This document shows, piece by piece, positions 57,305 to 64,000 of a stretch of 64,000 nucleotides of DNA. The notes under the pieces were generated by a model. It was not told where the DNA came from, made no database searches, and saw only the letters and a list, made by a program, of their open reading frames with translations. Source of the stretch: Cytobacillus firmus. GTDB lineage: Bacteria; Bacillota; Bacilli; Bacillales; Cytobacillaceae. A program made the translations under genes and the position numbers. Numbering within the stretch: position 1 is the first letter of the stretch; each line of letters opens with the position of its first letter. Location of the stretch: contig NZ_JAMBOJ010000004.1 in assembly GCF_023715565.1 (NCBI RefSeq), positions 61,699-125,698 on the forward strand, read 5' to 3'.

Positions 57305-57318
57305 AGTAAGCGTTTTCT
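57305..57318. promoter_or_regulatory. cre-like (CcpA) site between hmgL and the thiolase gene
   Basis: AGTAAGCGTTTTCT matches the consensus TGWAARCGYTWWCW at 13 of 14 positions. It lies 33 bases upstream of hmgL on one side and about 130 bases upstream of the thiolase gene on the other, so it could repress either in the presence of glucose. Confidence 0.6.
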
Positions 57319-57450
57319 TAATGACTTAAATTTATTGTATTAGTAAAGTATTTTCGATTGCAAGAATAATAGAAATTTTGACAAAATAAAAGGAATTTTG
57401 ATATTCCTCAACGAATATAAGCAAAGAGATGTTTTGAAAGGATGAGAGAG

Positions 57451-58638
57451 ATGTCACAAACAGAAGTCGTAATAGTCAGCGCTGTCCGGACAGCAATCGG
57501 CAGTTTCAATGGAAGTCTTAAAGATGTACTAGCACCAGAGCTTGGGGCGATAGCGATAAAAGGCGCTCTTGAAAAAGCAGGTGTAACACCGGACCAAATA
57601 GATGAAGTAATACTGGGGAATGTCCTGCAGGCAGGCCTGGGCCAAAACACAGCAAGGCAGGCAGCTCTTAAAGCGGGGCTCTCTGAAAGCGTTTCCGCAA
57701 TGACAATTAATAAAGTTTGCGGTTCAGGGCTGAAGGCGGTCCATTTAGCAGCACAGGCAATATTAGCCGGTGATGCCGAAGCTGTGATTGCAGGCGGCAT
57801 GGAAAATATGAGCCAGGCGCCTTACATACTGAAAAATGCAAGAAATGGCTTTAAAATGGGAGACCAAAAACTTATAGATTCGATGGTTTCAGACGGTCTC
57901 TGGTGTGCTTTTAATGATTATCATATGGGAGTTACGGCTGAAAATCTTTGTTCAAAATATGAACTGAGCAGGGAAGAACAGGACAGATTTGCCGCAGACA
58001 GCCAGGAAAAGGCGGCAAAGGCAATTGAAGAAGGAAAATTCAAAGATGAAATCGTTCCTGTGGAAATTCCTCAGCGAAAAGGGGATCCGGTCGTTTTTGA
58101 TACAGACGAATATCCGAAAAAAGGGACAACTGCTGAAAAGCTGGCAGGCCTGCGTCCAGCGTTTAAGAAAGGTGGAAGCGTAACAGCCGGAAATGCGTCA
58201 GGGATTAATGACGGTGCGGCTGTACTGCTGGTTATGAGCAGAAAGAGAGCAGATGAACTGGGGCTTAAACCATTAGTGACGATTAAAGGAAATGCAAGTG
58301 CGGGTGTTGATCCAAGCATCATGGGCATTGGTCCTGTTGCTGCCGTAAAAAAAGCACTTGAAAAGGCATCTGTTTCTATGGATGAATTGGAGCTTATTGA
58401 AGCAAACGAGGCATTTGCAGCCCAATCGCTGGCAGTTGACAGGGAGCTTCGTTTTAAAAAGGAGATCCTGAATGTTAATGGCGGGGCCATTGCCCTCGGA
58501 CATCCGATCGGCGCAAGCGGAGCACGAATCCTCGTAACTCTTATTCATGAGATGCAAAAAAGACAGGCAAAGAAAGGCCTTGCAACTCTATGCATTGGCG
58601 GAGGCCAAGGGGTAGCTACAGTGGTGGAGCTTGCATAG
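57451..58638 (+). CDS. mmgA: Acetyl-CoA C-acetyltransferase (thiolase)
   Basis: This thiolase cleaves or forms acetoacetyl-CoA. The acylated Cys is at residue 90 ([11 protein letters not shown]); the family strings [28 protein letters not shown] and the C-terminal catalytic Cys in CIGGGQG are intact. ATG 57451 has GAAAGGA 8 bases upstream; the earlier in-frame ATG is too close. It is first of the operon with scoA and scoB, which activate acetoacetate for it. The mmgA symbol is by similarity. Confidence 0.92.
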   Translation: MSQTEVVIVSAVRTAIGSFNGSLKDVLAPELGAIAIKGALEKAGVTPDQIDEVILGNVLQAGLGQNTARQAALKAGLSESVSAMTINKVCGSGLKAVHLAAQAILAGDAEAVIAGGMENMSQAPYILKNARNGFKMGDQKLIDSMVSDGLWCAFNDYHMGVTAENLCSKYELSREEQDRFAADSQEKAAKAIEEGKFKDEIVPVEIPQRKGDPVVFDTDEYPKKGTTAEKLAGLRPAFKKGGSVTAGNASGINDGAAVLLVMSRKRADELGLKPLVTIKGNASAGVDPSIMGIGPVAAVKKALEKASVSMDELELIEANEAFAAQSLAVDRELRFKKEILNVNGGAIALGHPIGASGARILVTLIHEMQKRQAKKGLATLCIGGGQGVATVVELA

Positions 58639-58689
58639 CCAAATAAAAGTCATTAAAATAAGTACTTTTTTATGAAAGGAGCGATTGAA

Positions 58690-59379
58690 GTGAAGAAAAT
58701 TTGTACTTCATTCAATGAAGCAGTTCAGGAAATTCACGATGGTGCTGTCCTTATGGTTGGTGGTTTCGGTCTGTGCGGAATTCCGGAAAACCTTATTCTG
58801 GCTTTAGTTGAAAAAGGGGTTAAGGATCTGACAGTCATTTCGAATAACTGCGGTGTTGACGATTGGGGACTTGGACTGCTTTTGAAAAATAAACAGATTA
58901 AGAAAATGGTTGGCTCATATGTTGGCGAAAATAAAGAGTTTGAAAGACAGGTTCTCTCAGGGGAAATTGAAGTAGAGCTGCTTCCTCAAGGAACACTGGC
59001 AGAAAAAATCCGTGCAGGCGGCGCAGGAATTCCTGCTTTTTACACACCAGCTGGAGTAGGAACCCCAATTGCAGAGGGGAAAGAGACGAAGATGTTTGAC
59101 GGCAAGGAATATCTCCTTGAAGAAGCGCTGAAAGCAGACTTCAGCCTTGTGAGGGCATGGAAAGGCGATAAGATGGGCAATCTTGTTTATCACAAAACGG
59201 CCCGAAACTTCAATCCGATGATTGCAGCGGCAGGAAAAGTGACAATTGCAGAAGTGGAAACGCTTTATGAGATTGGTGAACTGGATCCGAATTATATTCA
59301 TACCCCCAGCATCTATGTTCAATCACTGATAGAAGGGAAACAGGAAAAGCGCATTGAAAGACTGACGGTGAAGAAATAA
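58690..59379 (+). CDS. scoA: 3-oxoacid CoA-transferase subunit A
   Basis: With ScoB it moves CoA from succinyl-CoA to acetoacetate. The family I CoA-transferase strings [36 protein letters not shown] and [18 protein letters not shown] are present. GTG 58690 has AAAGGAG upstream, while the ATG 18 bases earlier overlaps it. ScoB follows within 27 bases. The gene sits between the thiolase and ScoB, forming a ketone-body cluster. Confidence 0.93.
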   Translation: MKKICTSFNEAVQEIHDGAVLMVGGFGLCGIPENLILALVEKGVKDLTVISNNCGVDDWGLGLLLKNKQIKKMVGSYVGENKEFERQVLSGEIEVELLPQGTLAEKIRAGGAGIPAFYTPAGVGTPIAEGKETKMFDGKEYLLEEALKADFSLVRAWKGDKMGNLVYHKTARNFNPMIAAAGKVTIAEVETLYEIGELDPNYIHTPSIYVQSLIEGKQEKRIERLTVKK

Positions 59380-59406
59380 ATACCAGTGACGGAAGGAGAG
59401 GGTGTC

Positions 59407-60075
59407 ATGAGTAACGATAAAGCAGCAGTACGCGAAAAAATTGCCAGACGGGCTGAAAAAGAAATTGAAAATGGCTTTTACGTGAACTTGGGAATCGGTA
59501 TGCCAACATTGGTTGCCAATTATATTTCTGATAATAAGGAAGTGGTTCTGCAGTCTGAAAATGGATTACTGGGCATCGGCCCGTATCCTGCAGAAAGTGA
59601 AGTTGATCCGGATTTGATTAATGCAGGTAAAGAAACAGTTACAGCTATCCCGGGATCATCTTATTTTGATAGTGCTGAATCATTTGCAATGATCAGGGGC
59701 GGACATGTAAATATTGCCATTCTCGGCGGTATGGAAGTCTCTGAAAATGGAGATCTTGCCAACTGGATGATTCCCGGAAAAATGATCAAGGGAATGGGCG
59801 GTGCAATGGATCTGGTTCATGGCGCTAATAAAATCATTGTCATTATGGATCACACTAATAAAAAGGGCGAATCAAAGATTCTTAAAAAATGCAGTCTGCC
59901 TTTAACAGGTAAAAGAGTAGTTGACCGCATAATAACTGAGCGGGCAGTCATCGATGTCACCGAGTCCGGTTTAAAACTTGTTGAAGTGGCTAAAGGCTTT
60001 ACAATCGAGGACATTATCAATTCGACAGAACCCCAATTGCAGGTTGATGAAAACGTTGTAACAGAAGCATACTAA
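59407..60075 (+). CDS. scoB: 3-oxoacid CoA-transferase subunit B
   Basis: This subunit carries the catalytic Glu at residue 51 in [14 protein letters not shown] and the strings [12 protein letters not shown] and [19 protein letters not shown] 59407 has GGAAGGAGAGG upstream; a longer in-frame start is ignored. Together with ScoA and the thiolase it completes conversion of acetoacetate to two acetyl-CoA. A terminator follows. Confidence 0.93.
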   Translation: MSNDKAAVREKIARRAEKEIENGFYVNLGIGMPTLVANYISDNKEVVLQSENGLLGIGPYPAESEVDPDLINAGKETVTAIPGSSYFDSAESFAMIRGGHVNIAILGGMEVSENGDLANWMIPGKMIKGMGGAMDLVHGANKIIVIMDHTNKKGESKILKKCSLPLTGKRVVDRIITERAVIDVTESGLKLVEVAKGFTIEDIINSTEPQLQVDENVVTEAY

Positions 60076-60082
60076 TACATCT

Positions 60083-60111
60083 GAAAAGTACAGCTGCATG
60101 CTGTGCTTTTC
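60083..60111 (+). terminator. Rho-independent terminator after scoB
   Basis: GAAAAGTACAGC pairs with GCTGTGCTTTTC (one wobble) around TGCAT, followed by ATTATTTTC. Confidence 0.85.
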
Positions 60112-60144
60112 ATTATTTTCATCCTAAAGAAAAGAGGAGAAAAA

Positions 60145-60522
60145 ATGAGTTTTTCCTTTAAAGGAATTGACCATATTCAGCTGGCAGCTCCGAAAGGCTG
60201 CGAAGAGAAAGCCAGAAAATTTTACGGTGAACAGCTTGGACTGAAGGAAATTCCCAAGCCTGTAAATCTTCAAAAGCGGGGCGGCTGCTGGTTTATTTGC
60301 GGAAATCAGGAAATTCATATCGGGGTGCAGGAGGACTTTCTGCCCGCCAAAAAAGCCCACCCCGGACTTATTGTGGAAAACCTGGAATTCTTGAGAAGCA
60401 TTCTTCAAGAGCAGGAAATAACAATAAAGAAAGAACTTCCGATAGAAGGAAGAGAGAGATTCTTTGTAGATGATCCATTCGGAAACAGAATAGAGTTTCT
60501 GGAGTTTTACCATAAAGAGTGA
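60145..60522 (+). CDS. VOC-family (glyoxalase-like) protein
   Basis: The 125-residue protein is a single glyoxalase/bleomycin-resistance fold: GIDHIQLAAPKGCEEKARKFY, then EIHIGV and DPFGNRIEFLEF. Metal ligands His and Glu are plausible at these points. It could be a dioxygenase, epimerase or resistance protein; nothing here decides. ATG 60145 has AGAGGAG upstream. It follows the ketone-body operon but is separated by a terminator. Confidence 0.85.
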   Translation: MSFSFKGIDHIQLAAPKGCEEKARKFYGEQLGLKEIPKPVNLQKRGGCWFICGNQEIHIGVQEDFLPAKKAHPGLIVENLEFLRSILQEQEITIKKELPIEGRERFFVDDPFGNRIEFLEFYHKE

Positions 60523-60593
60523 TTAAGCCTTTTCCTTCATAAATAATAAAATATGCTATAATAAATGGCAAAATCAGTTGATGAGGGGATTAT

Positions 60594-60839
60594 ATGAATA
60601 AGAAAAAACACCATTCCCAGCCTAAGAAAGACGACAAACCAGTCACGCTAGGCGACATGCTGAACCAGGACCTGGTTGAGCAGCTGAAAGGGAAAAAGCA
60701 GGAATTAAAGGCTGCTGAAGATAAACAGAAGGAAGAAGAAGAGCGCAGAAAAAGAGAGGAAAGAAGACTGCGCGAAAAAAATAAAAGTTTTGAAGAGCTG
60801 CTTGGAGAAAGCGATCTTAATTGGAAAGAATACAAATAA
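60594..60839 (+). CDS. yqkE: YqkE-like DUF3886 protein
   Basis: The 81-residue protein is very hydrophilic, with a long Lys/Glu-rich coiled-coil helix (about residues 33-66) between MNKKKHHSQPKKDDKPVTL and FEELLGESDLNWKEYK. This matches the DUF3886 family (YqkE), which precedes yqkF in B. subtilis. Function is unknown. GAGGGGAT lies upstream of the ATG. Confidence 0.88.
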   Translation: MNKKKHHSQPKKDDKPVTLGDMLNQDLVEQLKGKKQELKAAEDKQKEEEERRKREERRLREKNKSFEELLGESDLNWKEYK

Positions 60840-60846
60840 CATTAAA

Positions 60847-60880
60847 AGAAGGGGCCGACTTTTCCGTCAGCCCCTTTCTT
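60847..60880. terminator. Bidirectional terminator between yqkE and yqkF
   Basis: AAGAAGGGGC and GCCCCTTTCTT pair, extended by CGAC / GTC inside with one bulge; both flanks are A- or T-rich. Confidence 0.82.
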
Positions 60881-60902
60881 GTCTTAAATTATGGACTTTC
60901 TT

Positions 60903-61826
60903 TCATCTATGCTGCTCATATTTATTTAGCTTTGCAATAGACATAATGATAGCCAATTCATCTTCGTTCAGAGGCTGGGCTTTTGCTGCTGCTGCATTAG
61001 CTCTTACCTGCTCAGCCCGGCTGGCCCCGGCTGTAACAGAAGCGACAGCAGGGTTTGAAAGATTAAACTGAAATGCTATTTCGTTCATGGTGCGCTCATC
61101 TGAAATTTTTTCCCGGATGCTGGTGAGCGTTTTTTCTAATTCAGCATAGCTGTAATCCAAGTAGCCTTTTTCTTTTATCGATTCTGATGCCTTATCCAGC
61201 ATTTTGTCGCTGAGCAGCCCTTTGGCCAGCGGTCCTCTAGTAACAGCATTGATGCCTTTTTGATTCAGAAGAGGCAGCGCTTCTTCTTCAGGACGCCGGT
61301 CTAAAATGCTGTATTGCATCATGACAGAAACAATGGATGATTTTGAGGTGAATTCCCGAATGACATTTGGGCGAATGGAGGAAATGCCATATTGGCGGAT
61401 GTATCCTTCTTCCTTTAGTTCCTCAAATGCTTCAATGGTTTCATCAATCGGATCTTCGATCGTGCCACCGTGAAGCTGATATAAATCGATATAGTCCGTA
61501 GCCAGTCTTTTTAAGCTGTCTTTTACAGCTTCTTTGATATGGCGTTTAGATGGATCCCAGCTCCAGCCGTCTTTATTTTTATTCCAGCGGTTGCCGGCTT
61601 TGGTTGCAATGATCACCTGTTCGCGGACACTCTTTAAGGATTGTCCGACAAGCTTTTCATTTTCGCCAAAGTCGTATAAATCAGCTGTATCAAAATAATT
61701 GATTCCTTCTTCAAGGGCCGATTCAATAATTTCCTGGGCATTATAAGGATTGGTGCCAATGGACATGCAGCCCAGCCCCAGTTCACTTACGTACAAGTCT
61801 GAGTTTCCAAGTCTTCTCTTTTTCAA
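60903..61826 (-). CDS. yqkF: Aldo/keto reductase (YqkF-like)
   Basis: An NADP-dependent oxidoreductase of the aldo/keto family: KRRLGNSDLYVSELGLGCM at the N-terminus, catalytic Asp and Tyr in FDTADLYDFG, Lys in VIIATKAGNR and His in YQLHGGTIE. Length (307) fits the YqkF group. The physiological substrate is unknown. The upstream region contains three tandem 10-bp repeats at 61853-61882. Confidence 0.92.
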   Translation of the reverse strand: MKKRRLGNSDLYVSELGLGCMSIGTNPYNAQEIIESALEEGINYFDTADLYDFGENEKLVGQSLKSVREQVIIATKAGNRWNKNKDGWSWDPSKRHIKEAVKDSLKRLATDYIDLYQLHGGTIEDPIDETIEAFEELKEEGYIRQYGISSIRPNVIREFTSKSSIVSVMMQYSILDRRPEEEALPLLNQKGINAVTRGPLAKGLLSDKMLDKASESIKEKGYLDYSYAELEKTLTSIREKISDERTMNEIAFQFNLSNPAVASVTAGASRAEQVRANAAAAKAQPLNEDELAIIMSIAKLNKYEQHR

Positions 61827-61852
61827 GTACCCACCTCATTTGAATGTTTTCT

Positions 61853-61882
61853 ATAATTGTACATAATTGTACATAATTGTAC
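61853..61882. repeat. Three tandem 10-bp repeats upstream of yqkF
   Basis: ATAATTGTAC occurs three times with no gap at 61853, 61863 and 61873, then ATA. The 10-bp period places each GTAC palindrome on the same face of the helix. It lies 27-56 bases upstream of the yqkF start and 37 bases from the end of mciZ. Confidence 0.85.
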
Positions 61883-61918
61883 ATAAACAAATGAGGCATA
61901 CTCAAATTTAGAGGCTTA

Positions 61919-62053
61919 TCATTTTTTGATATTCTGAGATTCAACCCAGTCTTTTACAAAGACATACTGCCTGCTGTATTGTTTTAGCTTCTCACGGACT
62001 TCCCAAGCTTTGCCGGCCAGAACAATTCCTCTACTATGGACATACACCTTCAT
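61919..62053 (-). CDS. mciZ: MciZ, mother-cell inhibitor of FtsZ (44 residues)
   Basis: This small gene was read from the gap between yqkF and nudF. It starts with ATG 62053 behind GAGGAGGAG and ends at 61919. The product MKVYVHSRGIVLAGKAWEVR continues LKQYSRQYVFVKDW, closely resembling B. subtilis MciZ, which binds the C-terminal face of FtsZ and caps filaments in the mother cell during sporulation. A sigma-E-like -10 is seen at 62083-62090. Gene order next to nudF also agrees. Confidence 0.88.
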   Translation of the reverse strand: MKVYVHSRGIVLAGKAWEVREKLKQYSRQYVFVKDWVESQNIKK

Positions 62054-62082
62054 GCCATACTCCTCCTCATCAAGTATGATAA

Positions 62083-62090
62083 AATGTATG
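62083..62090 (-). promoter_or_regulatory. Candidate sigma-E -10 element of mciZ
   Basis: On the minus strand CATACATT fits the sigma-E -10 consensus CATACANT and is about 30 bases before the ATG. The -35 region (ATTCCGG, 15 bases before) is weak. mciZ of B. subtilis is expressed in the mother cell under sigma-E, which agrees. Confidence 0.5.
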
Positions 62091-62130
62091 AGCAATCATT
62101 ACCGGAATAGAACAGGAGTGACTGAAAACA

Positions 62131-62682
62131 ATGAACCGCCTAGAAGAAAAAACAATTAAAACGGAAAAAATATTCACTGGTAAAGTCATCAGTCTTCAAG
62201 TAGAGGATGTTGAACTGCCAAATGGCAAAACATCGAAGCGGGAGATTATCAAACACCCCGGAGCAGTAGCTGTATTGGCAGTAACAGAAGATAATAAAAT
62301 AGTTATGGTTGAACAATATCGAAAAGCGCTGGATAAGATTATTGCTGAAATTCCTGCTGGAAAGCTCGAAGCAGGAGAAGAACCCAGCGTGTGTGCAGAA
62401 AGGGAACTGGAAGAAGAAACGGGGTATGGCTGCACGGAAATGGAATGGCTGATCTCATTCTACACCTCTCCCGGATTTGCCGATGAGCTCGTACATTTAT
62501 ATATAGCAAAGGGCCTTAAGAAAAAAGAAAATGCCGCATCGCCTGATGAAGATGAATTTGTGAACCTTTTGGAGGTAACCCTGGAGGAAGCAATATCCCT
62601 GCTTGGGGAGCAAAAGGTTTATGATGCGAAAACAGCTTATGCAATCCAATATCTGCAGCTTCAAGAGGCGCTAAATAAATAG
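62131..62682 (+). CDS. nudF: ADP-ribose pyrophosphatase (Nudix hydrolase)
   Basis: NudF hydrolyses ADP-ribose to AMP and ribose 5-phosphate. The Nudix box GX5EX7REUXEEXGU is intact at 77-99, from GKLEAGE to RELEEETGY. Length 183 fits. The ATG has GGAGTGA upstream. It is divergent from mciZ and directly upstream of the endonuclease Q-like gene, whose ATG lies 1 base after its stop. Confidence 0.94.
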   Translation: MNRLEEKTIKTEKIFTGKVISLQVEDVELPNGKTSKREIIKHPGAVAVLAVTEDNKIVMVEQYRKALDKIIAEIPAGKLEAGEEPSVCAERELEEETGYGCTEMEWLISFYTSPGFADELVHLYIAKGLKKKENAASPDEDEFVNLLEVTLEEAISLLGEQKVYDAKTAYAIQYLQLQEALNK

Positions 62683-62683
62683 C

Positions 62684-63850
62684 ATGAATCGCTTTTTTGC
62701 TGATCTTCATATCCATATTGGACGCACGTATACGGGAAAGCCAGTTAAAATAACAGGCGCTAAATCCCTTACCTTCACTAATATCATCAGGCATGCCCGC
62801 AATGAAAAGGGGCTTGATATCATTGGCATTATTGACTGTCATTCTCCCGAAGTCATACTTGAAATCGAGGACTTGGCCCAAAAAGGACTTATAACCGAGC
62901 ATAAGGACGGGGGACTTCAATACGGAGATCTGACGATTATTCCCGGGTCGGAACTTGAAATTTATGATGATTCCTGTAAAGGTCCTATCCATGTCCTTTG
63001 CTACTTTCCAACCCTATCTGCAATGAAGGAATTCTCTGCCTGGCTGACAGGATATTTGAAGAACATAACATTAAGCTCTCAAAGAATTTATGCCTCAGGC
63101 AGAATGTTGCAGGAAAAAGTAAAGGAACTCGATGGGCTTTTTATTCCTGCCCATGTTTTTACCCCATTTAAAAGCCTATTCGGAAAAGGCGTAGAGCGGT
63201 CGCTGTCAGAGGTATTTGATCCTGATTTAATTGATGCAATTGAGCTAGGGCTTAGTGCAGACACGATGATGGCTGATCAAATAGCTGAACTTCACAGATA
63301 TACATTCTTAACAAATTCAGATGCCCATTCACTAAAAAAGATTGCCAGAGAATATCAGGTTCTGGTAATGGAAGAACCTACGTTTGCTGAACTGCATAAA
63401 GCTTTGGCTGGAAAAGAAAAATGCAGGGTTAAAGCCAATTACGGCCTGGACCCTCTGCTCGGAAAATACCATCAGACTGTTTGTTCTGAATGTTTTGGCC
63501 CCTTCGATGAAGAGAAGGGTAAATGCCGGAATTGCAGTCACCAAAAATTTATCAGAGGCGTGGCTGACCGGATCTCTGAACTAAAATCTTCCGGAGGATT
63601 GCCCGTTGCACGGCCACCTTATATTCATCAGGTCCCTCTTGAGTTCATACCAGGGTTAGGCCTGAAAATGCTCGACAGGCTCCTGGATCATTTCGGAACT
63701 GAAATGGCCATTCTTCATGATGTTCCTTTCTCGGAAATCAGCAAAGTAATTCCTGAGAAAATAGCCATGCTTATTGGAAAAGCCCGTGAAGGAAAGCTAA
63801 ACCTCCAGGCAGGGGGCGGAGGCAAGTACGGCAGAATTGTTGATTCATAA
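62684..63850 (+). CDS. yqxK: Endonuclease Q-like protein (PHP domain)
   Basis: EndoQ-type enzymes nick DNA 5' of deaminated bases. The N-terminal PHP metal motif FADLHIHIGR is at 5-14, with further ligands in IIDCHSPEV and NSDAHS; a four-Cys zinc ribbon CSECFGPF...CRNCSH is at about 267-286. A C-terminal helix-hairpin-like segment FIPGLGLKMLDRLL follows. The position after nudF matches YqxK. Activity in this organism is inferred by family. Confidence 0.88.
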   Translation: MNRFFADLHIHIGRTYTGKPVKITGAKSLTFTNIIRHARNEKGLDIIGIIDCHSPEVILEIEDLAQKGLITEHKDGGLQYGDLTIIPGSELEIYDDSCKGPIHVLCYFPTLSAMKEFSAWLTGYLKNITLSSQRIYASGRMLQEKVKELDGLFIPAHVFTPFKSLFGKGVERSLSEVFDPDLIDAIELGLSADTMMADQIAELHRYTFLTNSDAHSLKKIAREYQVLVMEEPTFAELHKALAGKEKCRVKANYGLDPLLGKYHQTVCSECFGPFDEEKGKCRNCSHQKFIRGVADRISELKSSGGLPVARPPYIHQVPLEFIPGLGLKMLDRLLDHFGTEMAILHDVPFSEISKVIPEKIAMLIGKAREGKLNLQAGGGGKYGRIVDS

Positions 63851-63851
63851 A

Positions 63852-63877
63852 AAATAGAGCCATTGAGGCTCTATTCA
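63852..63877 (+). terminator. Rho-independent terminator after the EndoQ gene
   Basis: AATAGAGCC pairs with GGCTCTATT. A second stem (AGACTGTCGACAA / TTGTCGGGAGTCT followed by six T) lies at 63877-63926. Confidence 0.75.
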
Positions 63878-63965
63878 GACTGTCGACAAACTCGATGAAA
63901 ATCGTACTTGTCGGGAGTCTTTTTTGATTTAAAATAGAAGTAATACAATGCTTGAGGTGATTAAT

Positions 63966-64000
63966 ATGCTTTCTAAACATAATCCAATTCAACGGGATCA
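63966..64000 (+). CDS. 5' end of a gene cut by the window edge
   Basis: An ATG at 63966 with GAGGTGATT upstream opens MLSKHNPIQRD and runs off the window. Too little is visible to identify it. In Bacillus, spoIIM commonly lies after yqxK, so spoIIM is a guess from gene order only. Confidence 0.4.
   Translation, partial: MLSKHNPIQRD

Noticed and set aside
1..64000. tRNA, rRNA, CRISPR arrays, complete insertion sequences or prophage
   Set aside because: Reading both strands showed no cloverleaf with CCA-like ends, no rRNA strings, no regularly spaced repeats with unique spacers, and no intact transposase or phage genes.

Overview
The window looks like one contiguous stretch of a Bacillaceae chromosome. 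Base composition is moderately low-GC, ribosome binding sites are strong GGAGG types, GTG and TTG starts are common, and gene order matches the Bacillus subtilis block from xseA/xseB-ispA-dxs through spoIVB-spo0A, bkd, art, the yqj genes, zwf, proI and yqkB to nudF. Sporulation genes (spoIVB, spo0A, mciZ) show an endospore former. A B12-dependent methylmalonyl-CoA mutase operon and a succinyl-CoA/acetoacetate transferase pair, which I do not associate with this block in B. subtilis, suggest a relative of the Cytobacillus/Mesobacillus/Neobacillus kind; that genus-level guess is inference.

Layout: 1-7.3 kb carries DNA repair and isoprenoid genes (xseA end, xseB, ispA, dxs, tlyA, argR, recN). 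7.4-9.9 kb holds spoIVB and spo0A, the latter behind a textbook sigma-H promoter with Spo0A boxes. 10-21.1 kb is the sigma-54/BkdR-controlled branched-chain keto-acid operon (ptb-bcd-buk-lpdV-bkdAA-bkdAB-bkdB). 21.2-26.5 kb is mutA-mutB-meaB. 26.7-31.3 kb has bacilliredoxin, an arginine-type ABC transporter behind an ARG box, an aromatic-acid-exporter-like protein and an L,D-transpeptidase. 31.4-38.4 kb has prli42, methylmalonyl-CoA epimerase, a carboxyltransferase, a peptidase, a CheW protein, DNA polymerase IV and 6-phosphogluconate dehydrogenase. 38.4-49.1 kb has zwf, RNase Z, two T-box-controlled genes (an NSS transporter and proC), NADPH dehydrogenase, a glycosyltransferase, an MBL protein and an SDR. 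56.1-64 kb has leucine/ketone-body catabolism (hmgL, thiolase, scoA, scoB), yqkE, yqkF, mciZ, nudF and an endonuclease Q gene.

Most of the window is conserved backbone. The accessory part is 49.1-56.0 kb. It is bounded by two nearly identical ~280-bp elements in opposite orientation. Inside it an SOS-controlled Y-family polymerase is followed by a YolD-family gene split by a ~2-kb AT-rich insertion. The insertion holds a decayed Tn554-like integrase, a decayed cysteine-rich bacteriocin-like precursor, a small membrane protein and a second, intact YolD gene with its own LexA-type box.

Functionally, the window links branched-chain amino acid breakdown end to end: leucine dehydrogenase and the BKD complex make acyl-CoAs; the carboxyltransferase, epimerase, mutase and MeaB route propionyl-CoA to succinyl-CoA; HMG-CoA lyase, CoA-transferase and thiolase finish the leucine arm. 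Three short genes were found by reading the gaps: yycC-like, prli42 and mciZ. No rRNA, tRNA or CRISPR array was seen.
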